64,000 nucleotides of DNA. Source: Bordetella genomosp. 13 (GTDB lineage: Bacteria > Pseudomonadota > Gammaproteobacteria > Burkholderiales > Burkholderiaceae_B). Within the stretch, counting starts at the first letter, position 1. The number at the start of each line of letters is the position of its first letter. Below, one piece after another: positions 32,067 through 41,421 of the stretch. Under the pieces are notes generated by a model. The model was not told where the DNA came from. It searched no databases and saw nothing but the letters and a program-made list of their open reading frames with translations. The position numbers were made by a program, and so were the translations under genes. The stretch covers positions 1,798,001 through 1,862,000 of the forward strand of contig NZ_CP021111.1 in NCBI RefSeq assembly GCF_002119665.1, in the 5' to 3' direction.

Positions 32067-32205
32067 GGGGGAACACCGGAAAAACGTGAATGCCGGACGA
32101 GAATGCCGCCGGCGGCGACCCGCATGATACCTGCCATCGCGGGGCGGCGCGGGCGGCGCCGTTCGCGCGGGCTCGCGCCGGGCGCGTTAAGCTTGCGGAC
32201 GCGCC

Positions 32206-32264
32206 GGGCCACGCTTGGCTGGGCCACACCTGGCCGGGCCGCGCCTGGCCAGCCACGCCTGGCC
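32206..32264. repeat. Degenerate 15-bp tandem repeat (about four units)
   Basis: Units at 32206-32220, 32221-32235, 32236-32250 and 32251-32264 (14 bases) share the pattern GGGCCRCRCYTGGCY with one to three changes each. They lie in the gap before the LysE-family gene, 45 bases upstream of its start. Confidence 0.6.
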
Positions 32265-32308
32265 GGCCGCCCACGCCAGCGAACCTCCCGACACCGACCA
32301 CCATCGCC

Positions 32309-33013
32309 ATGACTCCGCTCGCCGCCCTGCTCGCCTTCACCGCCGCCGCCATCGTACTCACCCTCACCCCCGGCCTGGACAGCGCCCTGGTGCTGCGCAC
32401 CGCCATGCGCGAAGGCCCGCGCCGCGCGCTGCTGGCGGGCGCGGGCATCAGCGCGGGCTGCCTGGTGTGGGGCGCGGTGGTGGCCTTTGGACTGGGTTCG
32501 CTGCTGGCGGCGTCCGAGCTGGCCTATGACATCCTGCGCATCGGCGGCGCGCTGTACCTTTGCTACCTTGGGGTGCAGCTGCTGTGGCGCAGCCGGACAC
32601 GTCCAGGTGCCGGACGCGGACGCGATTCGGAGGTACAGGCGGCGCGGTCCGCGCAGGCCGGGGACGCCGGCGCCACGGCCGTGAAGCCGGGCTGCGCCGA
32701 TGGCCGCGCCCTGTCGCCCCGGCAATGGTTCTTGCGCGGCTGCCTGACCAATCTGCTCAATCCGAAAATCGGCGTGTTCTACGTCACCTTCCTGCCGCAG
32801 TTCGTGCCGGCGGGGGCGGACGTGTTCGGCTTCACCCTGCTGCTGGCGGCCATCCACGCCGCGCTGGGCGTGGCGTGGTTTGCCGTGCTGGCCGCCGCTA
32901 CCATGCCCCTGAACCGCTGGCTCGCGCGCCCGGCCGTGGCTCGCGGGCTGGATCGCCTGACCGGCGCGGTGTTCATCGCGTTCGGCCTGCGCCTGGCGCT
33001 GGAGCGGCGCTAG
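32309..33013 (+). CDS. LysE family translocator (amino acid exporter)
   Basis: 234 residues. The LysE/RhtB family are small inner-membrane exporters of amino acids or their derivatives. The conserved N-terminal TPGLDSALVLRTAMREG block and six hydrophobic stretches are present, with a long polar loop (about residues 95-130) before LTNLLNPKIGVFYVTFLPQFV. ATG 32309 gives the normal N-terminus. The substrate cannot be predicted. Tandem repeats lie just upstream. It is convergent with the ABC transporter operon, 31 bases apart. Confidence 0.85.
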   Translation: MTPLAALLAFTAAAIVLTLTPGLDSALVLRTAMREGPRRALLAGAGISAGCLVWGAVVAFGLGSLLAASELAYDILRIGGALYLCYLGVQLLWRSRTRPGAGRGRDSEVQAARSAQAGDAGATAVKPGCADGRALSPRQWFLRGCLTNLLNPKIGVFYVTFLPQFVPAGADVFGFTLLLAAIHAALGVAWFAVLAAATMPLNRWLARPAVARGLDRLTGAVFIAFGLRLALERR

Positions 33014-33044
33014 GGCCGCGGCGCGGCCCACGCGCGGTCTTGGG

Positions 33045-34901
<1,857 letters not shown>

Positions 34902-34906
34902 CTTGC

Positions 34907-35806
34907 TTACTTCTCCTGGCGCGGGTCCAGGGCATCGCGCAGCCCGTCGCCCAGCAGGTTGAAACCGAGCACCGCCAGGAAGATGGCCGATCCGGGGAAG
35001 ATCGACATCCACGGCGCCTGCGTCATGAAATTCTTGGCCGTGTTCAGCATCGAGCCCCACGACGGATTGGGCGGCTGCAGGCCCAGGCCCAGGAACGACA
35101 GGCTCGCCTCGGCGATGATGGCCGTGGCGATGGTGATGGTGGCCTGCACGATGAGCGGCGGCATGACATTGGGCAGCACGTGGCGGCCGATGATGCGCAG
35201 GTCGGACGCGCCCAGCGCGCGGGCGCTCTGGACGTAGTCCTCGTTCTTCACCGCCAGCACCTGGCCGCGCGTGATGCGGATGAACTTGGGCGCGGCCGAC
35301 ACGCCGATGGCCACCATGGCGTTGACCAGGCTGGGTCCCAGGAAGGCCGCCAGCGCGATCGCCAGGATGAGGAACGGAATGGCCAGCAGCGCCTCGGTGC
35401 AGCGCGAGATCACGCTGTCGGTCCAGCCGCCGAAATAGCCGGCCGCCAGGCCGAACGGCACGCCCACGATGAGCGCGATGACCACCGACACCAGGCCCGC
35501 CATCAGCGAGGCGCGCGCGCCGTACAGCAGGCGGGTGTAGATGTCGCGGCCCAGTTCGTCGGTGCCCAGCCAGAACGACGCCGAGGGCGCCTTGCGGATG
35601 GTCATGAAGCTGGTCTGGAAGGGATCGTGCGTGGCCAGCCACGGCGCCAGCAGCGCCATCAGGACGAACAGCAGCACGATGCCGGCGCCCAGCATGGCCA
35701 CGCGGTTGCGGCGGAACTTGCGCCAGGCGCGGTTGCCGCTGCGCGGCGGAACGACGGGAGGCGTCGCGGCGGCGGCGGCCGTTGCGGTTGCGGTGTTCAT
35801 GCTCAT
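34907..35806 (-). CDS. gsiD: ABC transporter permease (GsiD/DppC-like)
   Basis: 299 residues from ATG 35806. An Ala/Thr/Pro-rich cytoplasmic N-terminus is followed by a first helix ([21 protein letters not shown]) and the DppC-type core. The core includes [21 protein letters not shown] and the ATPase-coupling loop near [19 protein letters not shown]. Its ATG overlaps the stop of the GsiC-like gene (ATGA), and GAGG precedes it. The protein forms the membrane channel together with GsiC. Confidence 0.88.
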   Translation of the reverse strand: MSMNTATATAAAAATPPVVPPRSGNRAWRKFRRNRVAMLGAGIVLLFVLMALLAPWLATHDPFQTSFMTIRKAPSASFWLGTDELGRDIYTRLLYGARASLMAGLVSVVIALIVGVPFGLAAGYFGGWTDSVISRCTEALLAIPFLILAIALAAFLGPSLVNAMVAIGVSAAPKFIRITRGQVLAVKNEDYVQSARALGASDLRIIGRHVLPNVMPPLIVQATITIATAIIAEASLSFLGLGLQPPNPSWGSMLNTAKNFMTQAPWMSIFPGSAIFLAVLGFNLLGDGLRDALDPRQEK

Positions 35807-36747
35807 GCGTGCCTCAGCCGGGGATTGACCAGGATGTACAGGATGTCGGCCAGCAGGTTCATCACGATGAAGCCCACGGCCACGCACAGCACCACGCCCT
35901 GCACCACCGCATAGTCGCGATTGAAGACGGCGTCGACGATGAGCTTGCCGAAGCCCGGAATGGTGAAGACCTGCTCGGTAAGCACCGCGCCCGCCAGCAG
36001 TTCGCCGAACAGCAGCGTGACCAGCGTGACGATGGGCATCAGCGCGTTGCGCAGCGCATGACGCAGCACCACGGCGCGCGGCGATGCGCCCTTGGCGCGC
36101 GCCGTGCGCACGTAGTCGGCGCTCAGGGCTTCCAGCATGGCCGAGCGGGTGTGCCGCATCAGGTAGGCCGCGATGGCGGTGGACAGCACCAGCGAGGGCA
36201 TCAGCAGCGTCTTGAGGGACAGCCACAGGTCTTCGCTGGGCGGCACGTAGCCGGAGGCCGGCAGCAGCTGCCACTGCACCGACACCAGCATGATCAGGAT
36301 GATGCCGAGCCAGAAGTTGGGGATGGACATGCCGGACAGCGCCGCCACGTTGGCGCCCATCTCGAGCGCGGTGCCCTTGCGCACGGCGGCGATGATGCCC
36401 ATGGGGATGCCGATGATCACGGCGAAGAACATGGCCATGACCGACAACTGCAGCGTCACCGGCAGCTTCTGCGCGATCAGCGAGAGCACCGGCACGTCGG
36501 TACGCATGGACTTGCCCAGGTCGCCCTGCAGCACCTGGCTGATCCAGGCGCCGTACTGCACGGGCAGCGGGTCGTTCAGGCGGTACTTGTCGCGCAGGTA
36601 GTCGAGGACGGCGGGGTCGCGCTCTTCGCCCGCCAGGGTCAGCACCGGGTCGCCGGGCAGGATCTTCTGCAACATGAAGACCAGCATCGACACCAGCACC
36701 AGGGTCGGAATGGCGACGACCACGCGGCGCAATATGAGTCTTAGCAT
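35803..36747 (-). CDS. gsiC: ABC transporter permease (GsiC/DppB-like)
   Basis: 314 residues. Typical DppB-type permease: a single N-terminal helix ([20 protein letters not shown]), the [12 protein letters not shown] loop, and the EAA-like coupling loop in [21 protein letters not shown]. It is separated from the upstream binding-protein gene by 303 bases of repeats and hairpins, the only long gap in the operon. Confidence 0.88.
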   Translation of the reverse strand: MLRLILRRVVVAIPTLVLVSMLVFMLQKILPGDPVLTLAGEERDPAVLDYLRDKYRLNDPLPVQYGAWISQVLQGDLGKSMRTDVPVLSLIAQKLPVTLQLSVMAMFFAVIIGIPMGIIAAVRKGTALEMGANVAALSGMSIPNFWLGIILIMLVSVQWQLLPASGYVPPSEDLWLSLKTLLMPSLVLSTAIAAYLMRHTRSAMLEALSADYVRTARAKGASPRAVVLRHALRNALMPIVTLVTLLFGELLAGAVLTEQVFTIPGFGKLIVDAVFNRDYAVVQGVVLCVAVGFIVMNLLADILYILVNPRLRHA

Positions 36748-36817
36748 AGGTAAACCACGAAAAAGAAAACGGGCCGTCCCGCTCGCGGATACGGACGGGA
36801 CGGCCGCACTACAGGCT

Positions 36818-36864
36818 CATTTTGCCGCCGGGCCGCCCCAAGGCAAAATGCGCCCCCTTGGGGG
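36818..36864. repeat. 47-bp direct repeat, copy 1
   Basis: Identical over 47 bases to 36974-37020. It contains two overlapping inverted repeats: ATTTTGCC (36819-36826) with GGCAAAAT (36842-36849), and CCCCAAGG (36836-36843) with CCTTGGGG (36856-36863). The two hairpins share bases, so only one can form at a time. Confidence 0.85.
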
Positions 36865-36875
36865 ATGAGCCTGGA

Positions 36876-36905
36876 CATGGAACAGTCCTTGAGGACTGTT
36901 CCATG
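36876..36905. repeat. 30-bp near-perfect palindrome
   Basis: CATGGAACAGTCCT (36876-36889) and its exact complement (36892-36905) are separated by 2 bases. It can form a 13-14-bp hairpin in RNA from either strand. Confidence 0.85.
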
Positions 36906-36919
36906 CCTGGCGAATCCGA

Positions 36920-36935
36920 GCGGCTTGCAAGCCGC
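36920..36935. repeat. 16-bp perfect palindrome
   Basis: GCGGCTTGCAAGCCGC reads the same on both strands. It sits between the 30-bp palindrome and the 35-bp repeat. Confidence 0.8.
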
Positions 36936-36943
36936 GAGGTGGA

Positions 36944-36978
36944 CAGCAAGCCGAAGGCGCAGCGCGGGGGCATCATTT
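36944..36978. repeat. 35-bp direct repeat, copy 1
   Basis: Matches 37022-37056 with a single C/T difference. Its last 5 bases overlap the start of the second 47-bp repeat, so the units are compound. Confidence 0.8.
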
Positions 36979-37020
36979 TGCCGCCGGGCCGCCCCAAGGC
37001 AAAATGCGCCCCCTTGGGGG
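36974..37020. repeat. 47-bp direct repeat, copy 2
   Basis: Identical to 36818-36864, including both mutually exclusive hairpins. Confidence 0.85.
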
Positions 37021-37021
37021 G

Positions 37022-37056
37022 CAGCAAGCCGAAGGCGCAGCGTGGGGGCATCATTT
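37022..37056. repeat. 35-bp direct repeat, copy 2, reaching into the gsiB stop codon
   Basis: Differs from 36944-36978 at one base. Its right end covers the stop codon of the binding-protein gene (37051-37053), so the repeat has supplied the end of the reading frame. Confidence 0.8.
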
Positions 37057-38565
37057 CACGAGCGTCACGCCCCTCAGGCGGATCATGCCGTCGGCATAGG
37101 GCTTGAAGCCCACCAGGTTCTTCGTCATGGCGAAGGGCCAGGGCTGGTAGTACACGTAGAAGTTGGGCTTGTCCTGCTGCAGGATGGTCTCGGCCTGGTC
37201 GTATAGCGCTTTGCGCTTGGCCTGGTCGGGCACGCGGCGCGCCTCGTTCAGCAGCCTGTCGACCTCGGGATTGCTGTAGCGCCCGTCGTTCTGCGAGCCC
37301 TTGCTGGACAGGAACTGATGCACGTTGCCGTCCGGATCCACCCGGCCCGACCAGCCGCGGATCGAGGCCTCGAAGTTGCCCTGCAGGTTGCCCGACAGCA
37401 GCGCGGCATAGTCGGTGGGACGCAGGTTCAGCTGGATGCCCGCCTCGCTGGCCATGGCCTGCACCATCTCGGCGATGGCCGCCGTGGTGGTGTTGTTGCC
37501 GTAGGCCAGTTCGCCCTTCACCGTCGTGACGCCCGCTTCCTTCAGCAGCGCCTTGGCACGGGCCACGTCGCGCGCCGGCACCGGGAACTTGTCGCTGTGG
37601 TAGGGGCTCGCCGGCGGGAACGGCTGGCTGGCGGGCGTGAACAGCCCGCCGCCGATGACTTCGTTGATGGCGTTGCGGTCGATCGACAGCTCGAACGCCT
37701 TGCGCACCCGGGCGTCCTTGAACGGGCTGTTCTCGGCGCGCGGGCCATTGCCGATGTTAAAGATGATCTCCTGGAAGCCCAGGCCGTCCACCGACTCCAG
37801 CTTCAGGCTGGCGTCGCCCTTGACCTGGGCCACGTCGGAAGGATTGAGGCGCTCGATGAGCTGCAGGCCGCCGGCGCGCAGGTTGGACAGCCGCACCGTG
37901 GTATCGGGCACCGGCAGATACACCAGGCGCGAGAAGTGGAAGTCCTTCGCGTCGTAGTACTGGTCGAACTTCTCGAGCACGATGCGATCGTTCTGCACGC
38001 GCTGCACGAACTTGTACGGACCCGAGCAGACCGGCGTGCGGGCCACCGATCCCTGGTCGGCGAAGGTGGCCGGCGACAGCATCATGCCGGCGCGATCCGA
38101 CAGGTTGGCCAGCAGCGTCGCGTCGGGGGCCTTCAGCGTCAGCACCAGCGTGCTGGCGTCGGGCGCGTCGACCTTCTCGACCGAGGCCAGCTCGCTCTTG
38201 CGCATGCTGTCCTGCAGGGTCAGGGCGCGGTCCAGGTTGGCCTTGGCGGCCGCCGCGTCGAACTTGGCGCCGTCATGGAACACCACGCCGTCGCGCAGCT
38301 TGAACGTCAGGACCTTGTTGTCCTCGCTCCACGACCACGACCGGGCCAGCTGCGGCACGAACTGCAGTTTGGCGTCGAGATCGATCAGCTTGTCGCACAG
38401 CGACGTGAAGACCAGGCGGCTGACATAGGTGCGCGCCCGGTGCGGGTCCAGCACGTCCACGTCTTCCTGCAGCCCGATGCGCAGTTCCTGCGCGACGGCC
38501 GCGCCGCAGGCCCCGGCCAGCAGCACGGCGCCCAGGATGGCGCCGGCACGTTTGTGTTTCATCAT
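37051..38565 (-). CDS. gsiB: Peptide/glutathione ABC transporter substrate-binding protein (GsiB/DppA-like, SBP_bac_5)
   Basis: 504 residues with a Sec signal peptide (ILGAVLLAGACGAAVAQ, cleavage likely after AVA). It is a periplasmic binding protein of the oligopeptide type: VDVLDPHRARTYVSRLVFTS near the N-terminus, KVLTFKLRDGVVFHDGAKFD, and RWNA-like dimer-less lobes to the end. AGGGG precedes the start; ATG 38565 and ATG 38562 are equally possible. It follows the gamma-glutamyltransferase gene by 98 bases. The ligand is inferred to be glutathione or a gamma-glutamyl peptide from context. Confidence 0.85.
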   Translation of the reverse strand: MMKHKRAGAILGAVLLAGACGAAVAQELRIGLQEDVDVLDPHRARTYVSRLVFTSLCDKLIDLDAKLQFVPQLARSWSWSEDNKVLTFKLRDGVVFHDGAKFDAAAAKANLDRALTLQDSMRKSELASVEKVDAPDASTLVLTLKAPDATLLANLSDRAGMMLSPATFADQGSVARTPVCSGPYKFVQRVQNDRIVLEKFDQYYDAKDFHFSRLVYLPVPDTTVRLSNLRAGGLQLIERLNPSDVAQVKGDASLKLESVDGLGFQEIIFNIGNGPRAENSPFKDARVRKAFELSIDRNAINEVIGGGLFTPASQPFPPASPYHSDKFPVPARDVARAKALLKEAGVTTVKGELAYGNNTTTAAIAEMVQAMASEAGIQLNLRPTDYAALLSGNLQGNFEASIRGWSGRVDPDGNVHQFLSSKGSQNDGRYSNPEVDRLLNEARRVPDQAKRKALYDQAETILQQDKPNFYVYYQPWPFAMTKNLVGFKPYADGMIRLRGVTLVK

Positions 38566-38663
38566 TCACTTACCCCTTCTTGTCGCGCGCCCATCGCCGT
38601 GGGCGCTTCGCTTGAAAAACCGCGGAGTCCTCGAGTGCTTCGAGGACCCGGACATCGTCGATA

Positions 38664-40292
38664 TCAGAAGCCCACGGCCTGACCGTCGCGACGCGTATCG
38701 CTGGCCGCGACGTAGCCGGTTTCGTTGTCGTTGGCCGACATGCGCCAGATGAACTGGCCGGCGCCGAAGTCCATGTAGGGATCATCCACCGACTTCAGCG
38801 CGTGGCCCAGGTCTTTCAGGCCCGCCACCGTCTGCGCGTTCATGTTGGACTCGACGTCCAGCGTGAAGTCGCGGTTCACCTTCCAGCGCGGCGCGTCGCA
38901 CGCGGCCTGCGGCTGCTGGTGATAGTCGATCATGCGCACGACCGTCTGCAGATGGCCCTGCGGCTGCATGTCGCCGCCCATCACGCCGAAACTCATCACG
39001 GGACGGCCGCCCTGCGTGAGGAAGCCAGGGATGATGGTGTGGAACGGGCGCTTGCCGCCCTCGACCACGTTGGCCGACTTCGGATCCATCGAGAAGCCCA
39101 CGCCGCGGTTCTGCATGCTGATGCCGGTGCCCGGCACCACGATGCCCGATCCGAAACCCATGTAGTTGGACTGGATGAACGAGATCATCATGCCGTTCTC
39201 GTCGGCCGCCGTCAGGTAGATGGTGCCGCCGGCGTGCGGACGGCCGGCCTGGAAGTGCGTGGCCTGGTCCAGCTTGATCAGCCTGGCGCGGCTGTCCAGA
39301 TAGGCGTCGTCCAGCATCTGCTCGGGCGTCACTTCCATGCTGCGCGGATCGGCCACGTAGCGGTACAGGTCGGCGAAGGCGAGCTTCATGGCCTCGATCT
39401 GCACGTGCTGCGATTGCACCGAGTCCACCGGCATGGAAGCCAGGTCGAAGCGTTCGCAGATGCCCAGGGCGATCAGGGCCGCGATGCCCTGACCGTTCGG
39501 CGGAATCTCGTGCAGCTCGTAGCCGCGATACGACTTGGAGATGGGGTCGACCCAATCGGGGCGATAGTTGCGCAGGTCCTCCAGCGTCATCGCGCCGCCA
39601 TGTTCCTTGCTGAAGGCGGCGATGCGCTCGGCCAGCTCGCCTTCATAGAAATCGCGGCCGCGGCTTTCGGCGATGCGGCGCAGCGCGAAGGCGGCGTCCT
39701 TGAAGCGGAAATGCTCTCCCACTGCCGGGGCGCGGCCATTCGGCATGAAGGCCTGGGCGTAGCCCGGCTGGCCCGACAGTTCCTCGGCGGCGGCAGCCCA
39801 CTTGTGCGCCACCACCGGCGGCACGGCGTAGCCGCGCTCGGCGATCTCGATGGCCGGTTCGAACAACTGCTCGAAAGGCAGCTTGCCCAGCTTCTCGTGC
39901 AGGGCGGCCCAGCCGGCCACCACGCCGGGCACCGTGGCGGCGTCCCAGCCGCGCTTGGGCCGGTTGGCCAGGCCGTCGGCGCCCGTGCCGTACTTGCGCT
40001 TGAAGTACTCGACGTTCCAGGCGGCGGGCGCGACGCCCGAGGAGTTCAATCCGTGCAGGCGCTTGCCGTCCCAGACGATGGCGAAGCAGTCGCCGCCCAG
40101 GCCGCAGGACACCGGCTCGACCAGCACGATGGCGGCGGCCGCCGCGATGGCCGCGTCCACGGCGTTGCCGCCCTTGAGCAGCATGCGCAGCCCGGCTTGC
40201 GCCGCCAGTGGATGCGAGGTGGACACGACGTTGCGGGCGAACAGCGGAATGCGATACGAGGGATAGGGATTGGCCCAATCGAAGGATTTCAT
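38664..40292 (-). CDS. ggt: Gamma-glutamyltransferase family protein without signal peptide
   Basis: 542 residues from ATG 40292. N-terminal-nucleophile hydrolase that cleaves gamma-glutamyl bonds, for example of glutathione, after autoprocessing. The nucleophile would be T357 in GRPHAGGTIYLTAADENG. The N-terminal block SHPLAAQAGLRMLLKGGNAVDAAIA and the ligand-binding SCGLGGDCF region are conserved. Unlike classical periplasmic GGT there is no signal peptide, so the enzyme is probably cytoplasmic and acts on imported substrate. It heads the gsi operon and is divergent from a LysR regulator. Confidence 0.88.
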   Translation of the reverse strand: MKSFDWANPYPSYRIPLFARNVVSTSHPLAAQAGLRMLLKGGNAVDAAIAAAAAIVLVEPVSCGLGGDCFAIVWDGKRLHGLNSSGVAPAAWNVEYFKRKYGTGADGLANRPKRGWDAATVPGVVAGWAALHEKLGKLPFEQLFEPAIEIAERGYAVPPVVAHKWAAAAEELSGQPGYAQAFMPNGRAPAVGEHFRFKDAAFALRRIAESRGRDFYEGELAERIAAFSKEHGGAMTLEDLRNYRPDWVDPISKSYRGYELHEIPPNGQGIAALIALGICERFDLASMPVDSVQSQHVQIEAMKLAFADLYRYVADPRSMEVTPEQMLDDAYLDSRARLIKLDQATHFQAGRPHAGGTIYLTAADENGMMISFIQSNYMGFGSGIVVPGTGISMQNRGVGFSMDPKSANVVEGGKRPFHTIIPGFLTQGGRPVMSFGVMGGDMQPQGHLQTVVRMIDYHQQPQAACDAPRWKVNRDFTLDVESNMNAQTVAGLKDLGHALKSVDDPYMDFGAGQFIWRMSANDNETGYVAASDTRRDGQAVGF

Positions 40293-40342
40293 GCGGCGGC
40301 TCTGCGGATGAACGGAAGCGGAACCGGCCAAGTTACTCCCGT

Positions 40343-40356
40343 GATTTAATTAAATC
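40343..40356. promoter_or_regulatory. Palindrome in the ggt-lysR divergent promoter region
   Basis: GATTTAATTAAATC is a perfect 14-bp palindrome in a strikingly AT-rich stretch, 50 bases from the ggt start and 36 from the lysR start. It contains a T-N11-A-like core and is a natural candidate site for the LysR regulator. Confidence 0.45.
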
Positions 40357-40392
40357 AATTTGAATATTTTTTCTGTCATTAAAGATTTTTTT

Positions 40393-41292
40393 ATGAGCAC
40401 CATACGCTTCATGCGGACCTTCCTGGCGGTGGCGCATCATGGCTCGTTCTCGGAAGCCGCCGAGCAGGTGGCCTTGACGCAGGCGGCCGTCAGCTTCCAG
40501 ATGCGCTCATTGGAAACTGAGCTGGGCCGCGAACTGTTCGACCGCAGCGGCCGGCTGGCGCTGCTGAACGCCGCGGGCCGCGAGCTGTTGCCCGAGATCA
40601 AGCATCTGCTGGACCTGTACGACCGCCTGCGCCGGCCGCGCGGGGCGGCGGACGAGCTGGCGGGCTCGGTTTCGGTGGGCGCCATCGTGTCCTGCATGGG
40701 CACGCTGTCCAAGGTGGTGTCCGGCATGAAGCGCGACCATCCCGGTCTGGACGTGCGCCTGTTCTCCGGCAAGGCCAGCGAGCTGGCCGGCAAGGTCGAG
40801 GCAGGCGACCTGGATGCCGCCTTCGTCGTCGAGGCCGGCCGCAAGATGGCCAGCACGCGCTGGACCACGCTGTATGAAGAGCCGCTGGTCGTGGTGGCCC
40901 CCGCCTCGACGCGCGGCGACGACCCGCGAACCGTGTTGACCAGCCATCCCTTCCTGCGTTTCGACCGCACCCAGCGCACGGGCCTGCAGATCGACCGGGT
41001 GCTGCGCCGGCTGGGCGTGTCGGTGCACGACTTCCTCGAACTGAACGCGATCGAGACGCTGGTGGAGCTGGTGCGGCAGGAGGTCGGCGTGGCCCTGCTG
41101 CCGCTGTTGAACGGCGCCAACTGGCAGCACAGCGCGGACCTGCGCGTGCTGGCCTTGCCCGGCGACCTGGGGCCCATCGCGCGGGCGGTGGGCATGCTGG
41201 AACGACGGGAACATGCGCGCCAGGCCGTCACCGCCGAGATCTGCGCACTGGCCGGCGCGGCCTTCCGCAAGCGCGGCGGGTCGGCGGATTGA
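40393..41292 (+). CDS. LysR family transcriptional regulator
   Basis: 299 residues from ATG 40393. The winged helix-turn-helix is intact (FLAVAHHGSFSEAAEQVALTQ, AAVSFQMRSLETELGRELF), followed by a periplasmic-binding-protein-like effector domain. ATG 40393 gives the normal short N-terminus; an ATG 33 bases upstream would add a lysine/phenylalanine-rich stretch. It is divergent from ggt with a 100-base AT-rich gap, the classic arrangement for control of the neighbouring operon. The co-inducer is unknown. Confidence 0.88.
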   Translation: MSTIRFMRTFLAVAHHGSFSEAAEQVALTQAAVSFQMRSLETELGRELFDRSGRLALLNAAGRELLPEIKHLLDLYDRLRRPRGAADELAGSVSVGAIVSCMGTLSKVVSGMKRDHPGLDVRLFSGKASELAGKVEAGDLDAAFVVEAGRKMASTRWTTLYEEPLVVVAPASTRGDDPRTVLTSHPFLRFDRTQRTGLQIDRVLRRLGVSVHDFLELNAIETLVELVRQEVGVALLPLLNGANWQHSADLRVLALPGDLGPIARAVGMLERREHARQAVTAEICALAGAAFRKRGGSAD

Positions 41293-41310
41293 TGCCGCAC
41301 GATGCGCAGC

Positions 41311-41341
41311 AAAGAGAACGCCGCCTCGCGGCGGCGTCCTC
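41311..41341. terminator. Possible terminator between lysR and the phospholipase gene
   Basis: An 8-bp stem (ACGCCGCC / GGCGGCGT) with a 4-base loop lies between convergent genes. On the minus strand it is followed by TTCTCTTT, on the plus strand only by CCTCT, so it fits best as the terminator of the phospholipase operon. Confidence 0.45.
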
Positions 41342-41421
41342 TACGCCCGACCTCCGGGCCACGTCGGGCGCTGTGCGCTCATGTGTCGGTGCGGGGGCCT
41401 TGGCCGGCCCCGCAGACCGGA

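Larger units (their letters stand above)
36748..37050. other. Repeat-rich spacer inside the gsi operon (between gsiB and gsiC)
   Basis: 303 bases with no supported gene. It contains two 47-bp direct repeats, a pair of 35-bp repeats, a 30-bp palindrome and a 16-bp palindrome, listed separately. Short open frames in it are formed by the repeats and have no protein-like sequence. The structure resembles REP/BIME-type intergenic elements rather than a mobile gene. Confidence 0.7.

Noticed and set aside
32206..32264. Repeats before the LysE-type gene as a CRISPR fragment.
   Set aside because: Units are contiguous, 15 bases, with no spacers and no cas genes.
36748..37056. Repeat array as an insertion sequence remnant.
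   Set aside because: No transposase fragment or typical terminal inverted repeats; the copies are direct repeats with internal hairpins.
36822..37106. Short open frames within the repeat array as a small repeat protein gene.
   Set aside because: Frames on both strands arise from the same repeats, with no ribosome binding site and no plausible protein sequence.
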